Positions 56,997 through 64,000 of a stretch of DNA of 64,000 bases are shown in pieces. The position numbers and the translations under genes are program-made. The notes beneath the pieces were generated by a model. It worked only from the letters and a program-made list of their open reading frames with translations, was not told the origin of the DNA and did no database searches. Position 1 is the first letter of the stretch, and the number at the start of each line of letters is the position of its first letter. Source of the stretch: CAZLYK01 sp964563495 (GTDB taxonomy: Bacteria > Acidobacteriota > Blastocatellia > RBC074); the NCBI GenBank assembly GCA_964563495.1, contig CAZLYK010000004.1, positions 1-64,000 on the forward strand, written 5' to 3'.

Positions 56997-58220
56997 TTAA
57001 TTACTCCGGTTAAGGCCGGGAAAATCAGAATAGTAGGCAACTGCGGCGCTGACGCCCGAGCCCCGGATCCTGAAGGATTCCGACTTCAAGCATTTTTCAA
57101 GAGCGGCGAGGAACAAGAGCAGGTTATTTTCAGTGCTGCCCGCGCCCATCAAACCGACACGCCAGACTTTGCCCTTAAAGACGCCGAGGCCGCCTCCGAT
57201 CTCTATCTCGAACTCTTCGAGCAGTCGCCTGCGCACGCGGGCATCATCGATACCGTCGGGTATTCGCACGGTATTGAGCGTCCACAACCGATGCTCCGGG
57301 GCGACCTGCATCTTCAATCCCATGGCCTCGACGCCCGCGACCAGGGCGGCGTGGTTGCGTTCGTGGCGACGCGCACGATTTTCCAATCCCTCATCGGCGA
57401 CCATGCGCAGCGCTTCGTGGAGCGCGTAATTCATGGTGATCGGGGCGGTGTGGTGATAGGTCCGTTGACCTCCGCCGGCGTCGGCCCAGTAAGCGGTCAG
57501 CAGAGTGGTATCGAGGTACCAGCTGCAGACCTTGGTTTTACGGGATTTGATCTTTTCGACCGCGCGATCGCTGAAGGTAACCGGCGCCAGGCCCGGCGGG
57601 CACGAAAGTGCTTTCTGAGTCCCAGCATAGCAGGCATCGACCCGGTTGCGATCGACTCCGACGGAATGGGCGCCGAGACTGGTCACCGCGTCGACCAATA
57701 AGAACCCGTCCCGCTCATCGGCGATCTCACGCAGCGGTTCGAGCTGCTGCAGCACACCGGTCGACGTTTCGGCTTGAACGGCGAAGAGAACCCGCGCATT
57801 GGAATTACGCCAGGCCTGGCGCGCTTTTTCCAGATCGACCGGCCCGCCCCATTCGCACTCAACCCGAACCGGCTTTGCTCCGACCCGCGTCGCCATCTCA
57901 CTCATCCGTTCGCCGAAATATCCATTGATGCAGACCACGATCTCTTCGCCCGGCTCGAGCAGATTGGCGACCGCAGCCTCCATCCCGGCGCTCCCGGTCC
58001 CCGAAATGGGGATCGTCAGGCGATTGTTGGTCTCGAAGGCATAACGCAGCAATTCCTGTACTTCGTCCATCGTCTTGACGAAGAGCGGGTCGAGATGCCC
58101 GACCAACGGGGCGCTCATCGCGCGCAAGACCCGGTCATCGACCGGGCTCGGACCCGGCCCGAGCAAGATGCGGCGCGGCGGATTGAGTTGTGGGATGACG
58201 GGCGCATCGGCGTGAGTCAT
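56997..58220 (-). CDS. class V aminotransferase (serine/alanine-glyoxylate type)
   Basis: 407 residues. PLP-dependent fold type I enzyme: PPRRILLGPGPSPVDDRVLR, SGTGSAGMEAAVANLLEPGE (PLP phosphate loop), VLFAVQAETSTGVLQQLE, LLVDAVTSLGAHSVGVD (Asp on PLP) and the Schiff-base Lys K203 in YAGTQKALSCPPG. The C-terminal domain ends GKVWRVGLMGAGSTENNLLLF. This pattern fits alanine- or serine-glyoxylate aminotransferases. ATG at 58220 has GGAGCAGG upstream; a TTG at 58238 is possible. It heads a two-gene unit with the zinc-ribbon protein. Confidence 0.9.
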   Translation of the reverse strand: MTHADAPVIPQLNPPRRILLGPGPSPVDDRVLRAMSAPLVGHLDPLFVKTMDEVQELLRYAFETNNRLTIPISGTGSAGMEAAVANLLEPGEEIVVCINGYFGERMSEMATRVGAKPVRVECEWGGPVDLEKARQAWRNSNARVLFAVQAETSTGVLQQLEPLREIADERDGFLLVDAVTSLGAHSVGVDRNRVDACYAGTQKALSCPPGLAPVTFSDRAVEKIKSRKTKVCSWYLDTTLLTAYWADAGGGQRTYHHTAPITMNYALHEALRMVADEGLENRARRHERNHAALVAGVEAMGLKMQVAPEHRLWTLNTVRIPDGIDDARVRRRLLEEFEIEIGGGLGVFKGKVWRVGLMGAGSTENNLLLFLAALEKCLKSESFRIRGSGVSAAVAYYSDFPGLNRSN

Positions 58221-58287
58221 ATAGAATGCCTGCTCCAATTTGGATAATGACAGCGTTTTTCACTCCATCGAACAGATCAAAGAAGAA

Positions 58288-58368
58288 AATAGACGGAATT
58301 AACAAGATTTTTCTGCCTTGTCTTTAATCCTGTTTAATCCTGCGGAAATCCTGTTTATCCTGTCTATT
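58288..58368. repeat. GACAGGATT-type palindrome, copy 13
   Basis: Arms with GACGGAATTAACAAGATT and CTGTTTATCCTGTC; its loop, read on the minus strand, contains AAAGACAAGGCAG, nearly the loop found at 4308 and 15345. It follows the 3' end of senB. Confidence 0.88.
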
Positions 58369-58391
58369 TTCTTCTCAGCCCTAAAGTTACC

Positions 58392-59411
58392 TCAACTCAG
58401 CTCACGCAGCAAATCTTTCCACGATTGCCGTTCGCGTTCCGGAAAGAAAAGGTGTTGCCGGGTTCTGATCCCGGCCTGCAGCCGCGCGAGATATTCCGGA
58501 TCATGCTCTGCTCTAAACATCAATGAAGCCAGAGCCCGCGTCTCACCCACTTTAAAGTATCCCGGATAATCCTCCCCCAACAATCCGATATTACCGGGAA
58601 TCTCTGAAGCGATGACCGGCGTGCCGGCGACGATCGCTTCAGAGATCACGTTGGCCCCGCCTTCCAGGCGGGAGGAGTGAATTCACAAATTACTTTTCAT
58701 GAGGATCTGCCGCACCCTGTAGTGCGGCTGCTCACCTATCCATCGGTAACGGGGGTTGATCTGCATCTCCCGGCGCGCCCGTTCGTCGAATCTATTATTC
58801 ATCGCCCCGCCGACCTGCAAAACTCTGATCCGTGAAGCCTGCGGCAGCAATCGCGCGGCCATCGCCGCTCGAAAGGGATCTTTGACCTGACGCAGGTGGC
58901 CGATAACGCAGACATCGAAATGACGGCTCGTCCGTCGTGGAAGATGGACGGCCGGCTTGCTTGGATCGACCGACTGATAGATGACTCGCGTTTTGCCGTG
59001 CAGCTGAGGCGATAGATGATCGAGGGCCTTCGGCTGCAGAACGATCAGGCGGGAAGCCATTTCGAGCGATCGTTGAGCGCTTTTTACGCGTGCCAGATCA
59101 CGATAGAGATCAGTCCCGGTCAATGCCACGATCAACGGTCGGCCGGGGTGGGTATCGTGAAACAGTCTGATCGATTCGTGACTGCGCCTGGCGTGCAGCG
59201 CAATAAGCAGGTCGAAGGGCCGGCCATCGTAATGTTGAACCAGTTTCACACGATGCCCCAGACCTTTCAGGATCCCGCCCCAGCGCACGGCGGTCACGCG
59301 ATTACCATAACGCGAGCCTGGCGGCGCCGGTGTAACTATCCCGATCTTCATAATATTTTGGGTAGGGGCAGACCTAGTATCTGACCCGGCGGACGCCCCG
59401 GTCTTGGTCAT
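58392..59411 (-). pseudogene. senB: senB-like selenosugar synthase interrupted by in-frame TGA
   Basis: A single frame of 340 codons with one internal TGA (58685-58683). The first part (MKIGIVTPAPPGSRYGNRVTAVRW, VALTGTDLYRDL, HLRQVKDPFRAAMAARLLP) and the part after the TGA (IHSSRLEGGANVISEA, GTPVIASEIPGNIGLLGEDYPGYF) together match the TIGR04348 glycosyltransferases now known as SenB, which join selenophosphate to a sugar. The TGA lies where family members have a hydrophobic residue in a (L/V)xSSRxEGGAN motif. Three readings are possible: nonsense mutation or sequencing error, two separate peptides, or UGA read as selenocysteine. A hairpin follows the TGA (see findings). The ATG at 59411 overlaps the senA stop as ATGA; ATG 59351 fits the family N-terminus better. 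Confidence 0.8.
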
Positions 59412-60757
59412 GCAGCGCAGGTTCGAAAACCCGCCCAGACATCACGGCGATCGGGCCGGTAGAAGTTACGATATTGGTTGCGAATGAGCCTCGAACGGGT
59501 CGCCCAACATCCGCCACGCAGCACTTTGTGATCACCAAACCACGGAGCCGAGTATTCTCTGTATGGACCGGGCTCGAACCCGGGATAAGGCAAAAAATCG
59601 CTTGCCGTCCATTCCCAGACGTTGCCAATCATTTGACGACAACCGAAGGCGCTGTCGCCTGCGGGCAGAGCATCAACCGGAAGCTGAAACCCTGATTTCA
59701 AGGCTCTCCAATCCAGATTCGCGCATTCCGGACCGGGCGGATGATCACCCCACGGATAGACCCGCTTCCCGGCGCCGATTCCGATCCCGTCATCCGAGAG
59801 CTCGCACGCCGCAGCCATCTCCCATTCAGCCTCGGTCGGCAATCTACGTCCGGCCCAACGGCAATAAGCAGCCGCCTCGTACCAGTTGACGTGAATCACC
59901 GGCAGCCTCTCTTCGAGCCCAACCCACTGATCGAAAACCCGCCTCATCCATTGACCTTCTACCCCGCACTTCCAATAAACCGGATGCGCGGCCGCGACGC
60001 TTTCGCGCCAATCCCATCCTGCCTGAGACCAGAATTCGCGATGACGATAACCGCCTTCGACAACGAAAGCGGCGAACTCACCGTTGCTCACCGCCGTCCG
60101 TGAAATGGAGAACGGCGCGACCGTGATTTGGTGCGCCCATTGCTCATTATCGAAAACGAACCCCGAACCCGGTTTGGCGCCAAGAAGAAATCCGCCACCC
60201 GGGATATACGCGTCGCCGACAGCCGGTGACGACCCGGGTTGACCCGCCGCTGCTTTTTCCAGATTGAGCATCGGGGCGCTACAGCCGAGCGTCTGTCTGG
60301 TGTAAGTGATCGCCTCGTTGTGCATATCCTCGTGCAGCAGCGAGAGGTGTAGAAAGTAGGCTTCGTCATAGCCATTGGGATCGACGAGTCTGCGGCCATC
60401 AGATTTGAGCGTCTCGTCGATCACCCGATCCAGAATTCGACTCATGTAATCGATGGTTTCCCGCTTGGAAGGCAGAGGCAGATCCCAGCGGGTATCGTGA
60501 GCGACCCGCGCCGAATCATACATCTTGTCCGAAGGCCAGGCAGAGGGTTCCGGATAGATCGGATCCATTCCGCGCAGGTGCCGCAACGACCAGAACTCCT
60601 GGAAAAATGCCACGTGCGCAATCTCCCAGCGCAGCGGATTGACGATCGCCAGAAGCGGCCCGATCATCTGTTGGTCATCCAGATCCGAGACGAGTTCGAG
60701 CAATCGCGCCCGCGCTTCCTCCAGGCAGGCGATCAATTGTGATATCGTTAATGGCAT
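59408..60757 (-). CDS. senA: SenA-like selenoneine synthase
   Basis: 449 residues, related to EgtB. An N-terminal DinB-like domain provides the iron ligands: WEIAHVAFFQEF (H48) and LLHEDMHNEAITYTRQTLG (H142, H146). The C-terminal formylglycine-enzyme-like domain has YIPGGGFLLGAKPGSGFVFD, YRLPTEAEWEM-type RRLPTEAEWEMAAA, IGNVWEWTASDFLPYPGFEP and VLRGGCWATRSRLIRNQYRN. The HEDMHxEA motif and the adjacent senB are what separates SenA from EgtB. SenA joins the selenosugar to N-trimethylhistidine using iron and O2. ATG at 60757 fits the family; a GTG at 60790 overlaps the previous gene. It overlaps senB by four bases. Confidence 0.82.
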   Translation of the reverse strand: MPLTISQLIACLEEARARLLELVSDLDDQQMIGPLLAIVNPLRWEIAHVAFFQEFWSLRHLRGMDPIYPEPSAWPSDKMYDSARVAHDTRWDLPLPSKRETIDYMSRILDRVIDETLKSDGRRLVDPNGYDEAYFLHLSLLHEDMHNEAITYTRQTLGCSAPMLNLEKAAAGQPGSSPAVGDAYIPGGGFLLGAKPGSGFVFDNEQWAHQITVAPFSISRTAVSNGEFAAFVVEGGYRHREFWSQAGWDWRESVAAAHPVYWKCGVEGQWMRRVFDQWVGLEERLPVIHVNWYEAAAYCRWAGRRLPTEAEWEMAAACELSDDGIGIGAGKRVYPWGDHPPGPECANLDWRALKSGFQLPVDALPAGDSAFGCRQMIGNVWEWTASDFLPYPGFEPGPYREYSAPWFGDHKVLRGGCWATRSRLIRNQYRNFYRPDRRDVWAGFRTCAA

Positions 60758-60773
60758 TGCCCCTGGGACCGGA

Positions 60774-62108
60774 TCAAAGAGTTTTAGCACACCGGAATCC
60801 GGAGATCATCCATCGCTCCGGCGGGTGAAAGAAATTTCGGTAAGTCGAACGGATGTGAATCCTCGGTGTGGCGAATGAGCCGCCGCGGAGCACCTTTTGC
60901 CCGACAAACCACTTATCATTATATTCATCGAACTCCGACCTGAAACCCGGATAAGGCGCATATTCTGAGCTCGTCCATTCCCAGGCATCCCCGATCATCT
61001 GGTGGCACCCGTAGGCGCTTTGGCCTGAAACAAAAGCGCCGATCGGAGAGACGCGCCAGAGACCATTTTCGAAGAGGTTTGCCTGGTCTTCCCCAGGCTC
61101 TGCCTGGCCCCAGGGGAAGGCCCTTTTGATCTGCCCGACCGGGTCGAAACAGGCCGCCTTCTCCCACTCGGCTTCAGTCGGCAGCCGCTTGCCTGCCCAC
61201 CTGGCAAAGGCTGATGCCTCGTAATAGCTGAGGTGAGTGACCGGCTCGTTCGACCTCTGACTCACCTCGTGCAGCCCGTGATAGTCCCGGATCAGCCAAG
61301 CGCCGTCGCGCATCTCCCAATAGAGCGGCGCCTCCCATCGCTCCTGATTGACAGCCTCCCACCCGGCCGACAACCACCAGCGGTAATCCCGGTAACCGCC
61401 GCTCTCGATGAATTCCAGATATTCCCGATTGCTGACCGGTGCGCGATCGATGGAAAAATCCTGCAGGTAGACGGTATGCCGGGGTTTTTCATTATCCCAG
61501 GCAAAATCTTCACCCGAGTATCCGAGCTCGAACAGTCCACCCTCTATCTCAACCATACCGCAGACTTTTTCGGTCGATGCCGGGAAGTGCGCCGGCGGCG
61601 CGTTGTATAGATCGCAGAGCAGATGCTTGATGTCGTAAACCAGCAGTTCCTGATGTTGAATCTCGTGTTCCAATCCGATTCTAACCAGCTGCAGCAGATC
61701 CGCGGCATTATCCCGATCAACGATCCGGGGCAGGAATTCCAGCATCTTTTCGTCGACGTGGCGGCGGTAGCGGACCGTCTCTTCGACCGTCGGTCTCGAC
61801 CGAGTCCCGCGCCTGGCCCTGGCTATCCGTTTTCCGAAACCTTCGTAGTATGAATTGAAGAAGAAGAGGTAATCTTCATGATAGACCTGGTAACCAGGCC
61901 AATAAGTCATGAGCAGAGTTTCAAAGAACCACGAGGTATGGCCGATGTGCCACCGTGGCGGGCTCATAAACTCAGCCGTCTGGACGACGTAATCCTCGAT
62001 CTCCAGCGGCTCGACAATCTGCATGGTGCGGCCGCGAACCTGACGGAACATTTCGATCATGCGCTCTGCACCGGCCGACAACTTCTGCATAGTCGTTTGA
62101 GCGATCAC
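60774..62108 (-). CDS. egtB: EgtB-type sulfoxide synthase
   Basis: 444 residues with the DinB-like plus formylglycine-enzyme-like layout of EgtB. Iron ligand candidates are WHIGHTSWFFE (H54 or H57) and GLEHEIQHQELLVYDIKHL (H148, H152), matching H51, H134 and H138 of mycobacterial EgtB. The C-terminal domain includes SNREYLEFIESGGYRDYRWW, KRLPTEAEWEKAAC and IGDAWEWTSSEYAPYPGF. EgtB couples a thiol to N-trimethylhistidine for ergothioneine. No egtD (histidine methyltransferase) is in this window. GTG start with GAGGAGG upstream. The stop lies 16 bases before the senA start. Confidence 0.85.
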   Translation of the reverse strand: MIAQTTMQKLSAGAERMIEMFRQVRGRTMQIVEPLEIEDYVVQTAEFMSPPRWHIGHTSWFFETLLMTYWPGYQVYHEDYLFFFNSYYEGFGKRIARARRGTRSRPTVEETVRYRRHVDEKMLEFLPRIVDRDNAADLLQLVRIGLEHEIQHQELLVYDIKHLLCDLYNAPPAHFPASTEKVCGMVEIEGGLFELGYSGEDFAWDNEKPRHTVYLQDFSIDRAPVSNREYLEFIESGGYRDYRWWLSAGWEAVNQERWEAPLYWEMRDGAWLIRDYHGLHEVSQRSNEPVTHLSYYEASAFARWAGKRLPTEAEWEKAACFDPVGQIKRAFPWGQAEPGEDQANLFENGLWRVSPIGAFVSGQSAYGCHQMIGDAWEWTSSEYAPYPGFRSEFDEYNDKWFVGQKVLRGGSFATPRIHIRSTYRNFFHPPERWMISGFRCAKTL

Positions 62109-62136
62109 GATTCCTCCTCAGCGCGCACCTCGCTTT

Positions 62137-63525
62137 TCATTGATTGAGCAAGTTGTTGAGGGATTCGGCCAGCGTCGGATGGGCAAAGATCGCGTCCTTC
62201 AACGCCGTATCCGGCAACCGGCCCATGATCGCGATTTGAATCATCGACATGATCTCGCCACCCTCAACGCCAAGGATAGCACAACCCAGAATCTGGTTTG
62301 TGCCGGCGTCGATGATGACTTTCATAAATCCTCTGGTTTCGCTCATCTCGATCGCGCGCGCAACATAGCTCATCGGCATTTTGGCGACACGAATATCCAG
62401 TCCCCGCGCCCGCGCCTCGGTTTCGCTCAAACCGACGCGACCGAGTTGCGGGTCAAGATAAACAGTGTAAGGGACCAAACGATCTTTGACAGTCGCTCCG
62501 CCCGCTCCAATCAGATTTGTGCGAATGATCCGATAATCATCATAGGAGATATGGGTGAACGACGGACCTCCCTTTACATCCCCCAGGGCATAAACCCCGG
62601 GGACCCCGGTCTCCAATCTATCATTCACTTTGATAAAGCCGTTTTTATCGGTCTCAATCCCGGCGGCGGAGAGGTTGAGCGATTCCGTATTCGGGACTCG
62701 CCCGACCGCCGAAAGCAAATGAGATCCGGTCAGCTCGCGTTCGCCGGTTTGGGTTTTGACGGTCAACCGAATCTTCCCATCCACGTCCTGCTTTACGCTG
62801 GTGGCGTCGGTCTCGAGCAGGACTTCGATCCCGTCTTCCCGCAGGATTCCGGCGATCTCATCGGCGATGTCCTGGTCCTCACGCCCAAGCAACTGCCCGC
62901 CGCGCTGGACGATCGTCACCTCCGAACCGAAGCGGCGGAACATCTGGCCGAACTCGAGCCCTATGTAACCCCCGCCCAGCACCAACAGATGCTCCGGTAA
63001 TTCTTCAAGCTCCATAACCGAGCTGGAATCAAGAAACGGAATATCGCTCAAGCCGTCGAGCGCGGGCACAGACGGGCGCCCGCCGGTATTGATGAAGATC
63101 TTATCGGCTGCCAAATGAGCGACCCCTTGATCATTCATGAGTACTTCGATCGAACCCGGCCCGGTAAAACCGGCCTGGCCGAAGATGAGGTCCAGGTTCT
63201 CCGTTCTCTCGATCGCCCGCTGCCCGCCATGACGAAAACTGTCGACGACCGATTGCTTACGACGGCGAACTTCCGCCAGATCGACATAGACCCGGCCCGT
63301 GTGAACGCCATAATCCGCGGCTCGGCGCGCCAGATACGCAACCCGGGCGCCGGCGACCATTGTCTTGGTCGGCGTACACCCAACGTTGACACACGTGCCC
63401 CCGACGTGGAGCCGCTCGATCACCGCCGTTTTCCAACCTGCCTCTGCGAGCGTCACGGCCAGCGGTTTCCCAGCCTGCCCGGTCCCGATGATGATCGCGT
63501 CGTAGCGTTTTACCTGCTCCACCAT
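62137..63525 (-). CDS. FAD-dependent pyridine nucleotide-disulfide oxidoreductase
   Basis: 462 residues, of the dihydrolipoamide dehydrogenase/mercuric reductase group. FAD motif IIIGTGQAGKPLAV, redox pair C45-V-N-V-G-C50 in GGTCVNVGCTPTKTM, NAD(P) motif LVLGGGYIGLEFGQMF and the terminal FAHPTLAESLNNLL with the catalytic His. It lacks the extra Cys pair of true mercuric reductases at the end. Its place inside a selenoneine cluster suggests it could reduce a selenium or sulfur intermediate, or an ergothioneine/selenoneine dimer; that is inference. GGGAGG precedes the ATG. 28 bases separate it from egtB. Confidence 0.85.
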   Translation of the reverse strand: MVEQVKRYDAIIIGTGQAGKPLAVTLAEAGWKTAVIERLHVGGTCVNVGCTPTKTMVAGARVAYLARRAADYGVHTGRVYVDLAEVRRRKQSVVDSFRHGGQRAIERTENLDLIFGQAGFTGPGSIEVLMNDQGVAHLAADKIFINTGGRPSVPALDGLSDIPFLDSSSVMELEELPEHLLVLGGGYIGLEFGQMFRRFGSEVTIVQRGGQLLGREDQDIADEIAGILREDGIEVLLETDATSVKQDVDGKIRLTVKTQTGERELTGSHLLSAVGRVPNTESLNLSAAGIETDKNGFIKVNDRLETGVPGVYALGDVKGGPSFTHISYDDYRIIRTNLIGAGGATVKDRLVPYTVYLDPQLGRVGLSETEARARGLDIRVAKMPMSYVARAIEMSETRGFMKVIIDAGTNQILGCAILGVEGGEIMSMIQIAIMGRLPDTALKDAIFAHPTLAESLNNLLNQ

Positions 63526-63544
63526 GCTGACCTCCCAATAATAT

Positions 63545-63679
63545 ATAGACAGGATTGACAGGATTCTTGCAGGATTTAACAGGATTACTCAGAGGGAAGA
63601 GGTTCTGGGGTTAATCAAAAACCTCCTCCCCTGAGTAATCCTGTTAAATCCTGCAAGAATCCTGTCAATCCTGTCTATT
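63545..63679. repeat. GACAGGATT-type palindrome, copy 14
   Basis: One of the longest copies: three words (GACAGGATT, GACAGGATT, GCAGGATT) and ACAGGATTACTC in each arm, 35-base loop. It sits between selD and the oxidoreductase gene on the minus strand. Confidence 0.92.
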
Positions 63680-63683
63680 TTTT

Positions 63684-64000
63684 TCAGATCACGACGATTG
63701 GGCTTCCGTCATATTCGATGACGCGACCGATGATGGTGGCGTCCCGATAGCTTTCGCGCAATCGATCGAGCATGGCTTCAGCGCGATCCTGTCGAATGGC
63801 GATCAGCATTCCGCCGGCCGTTTGCGGATCAAAGAGCAGGCTGGTCATCTCCTTACCGACGTCTTTGTCGATCGCCACATCCTGGCCGACGAATTCGCGA
63901 TTCGTCCGGTCACCCTTGGTCAGCATCTTGCGACCCGCCAGATCGAGTGCGCCCGGCAATACCGGAACCCGATCGGCCACGATCTCGATCGTTACCCGGC
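63684..64000 (-). CDS. selD: selenophosphate synthase SelD/SenC (C-terminal part)
   Basis: The gene enters from the right edge, so only about 105 C-terminal residues are visible; the frame is open to base 64000. The sequence VADRVPVLPGALDLAGRKML and SLLFDPQTAGGMLIAI is the conserved C-terminal part of selenide, water dikinase, which makes selenophosphate from selenide and ATP. Its place ahead of egtB, senA and senB on the same strand means it may be the senC of a selenoneine cluster, or a general selD. The Cys or Sec near the N-terminus is outside the window. Confidence 0.85.
   Translation of the reverse strand, partial: RVTIEIVADRVPVLPGALDLAGRKMLTKGDRTNREFVGQDVAIDKDVGKEMTSLLFDPQTAGGMLIAIRQDRAEAMLDRLRESYRDATIIGRVIEYDGSPIVVI

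Overview
The window is high-GC DNA that most likely comes from an uncultivated member of the Acidobacteriota, perhaps class Blastocatellia. Two secreted proteins (53104-54396 and 54582-56456) end in the C-terminal domain I know as TIGR03437, which is abundant in Acidobacteriota. Large tricorn-like proteases, fused cytochrome c/PHM-like copper proteins, a membrane Ser/Thr kinase and many long intergenic palindromes fit the same group. A run of exactly 100 N at 4345-4444 indicates a scaffold join, so this is probably a draft or metagenome assembly.

Layout. 1-3035: a 25-unit 8-bp tandem repeat, then a small Cys-rich oxidoreductase-like protein and an OPT-family transporter. 3122-8506: a CoA-transferase, an acyl-CoA dehydrogenase cut by the gap, a ThDP enzyme, a NIPSNAP protein and an SDR dehydrogenase, apparently acyl-CoA metabolism. 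8706-17759: three consecutive, diverged ClpA/ClpC-like double AAA+ ATPases; the first two carry C-terminal modules that I read as degenerate class I release factor (RF2-like) domains without GGQ. 17866-25003: mannose-1-phosphate guanylyltransferase, ThiS, a giant secreted beta-helix protein, a secreted hypothetical and a formylglycine-enzyme-like protein. 25058-36979: a Ser/Thr kinase, a ceramidase-like hydrolase, a Tat-exported amidohydrolase, a GH19-type lysin and three cytochrome c/PHM-like paralogues. 37069-42305: a membrane protein, YceH, a Gfo/Idh/MocA oxidoreductase, an EF-P family protein with an EfpL-like loop and two small cytochromes c. 42389-52507: three tandem tricorn-like proteases, followed by the remnant of an M16 peptidase gene. 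53104-58220: two TIGR03437 proteins, a zinc-ribbon membrane protein and a class V aminotransferase. 58392-64000 (minus strand): a selenoneine-type cluster, selD/senC - FAD disulfide oxidoreductase - egtB - senA - senB, in which senB is interrupted by an in-frame TGA.

A family of long imperfect palindromes built from GACAGGATT-like words sits between many genes. It often supplies stop codons and even the last residues of the flanking proteins.

Strongest candidates for something undescribed: the three-gene AAA+ cluster with release-factor-like tails; the senB reading frame with an internal UGA inside a selenium cluster; and the dispersed palindrome family.
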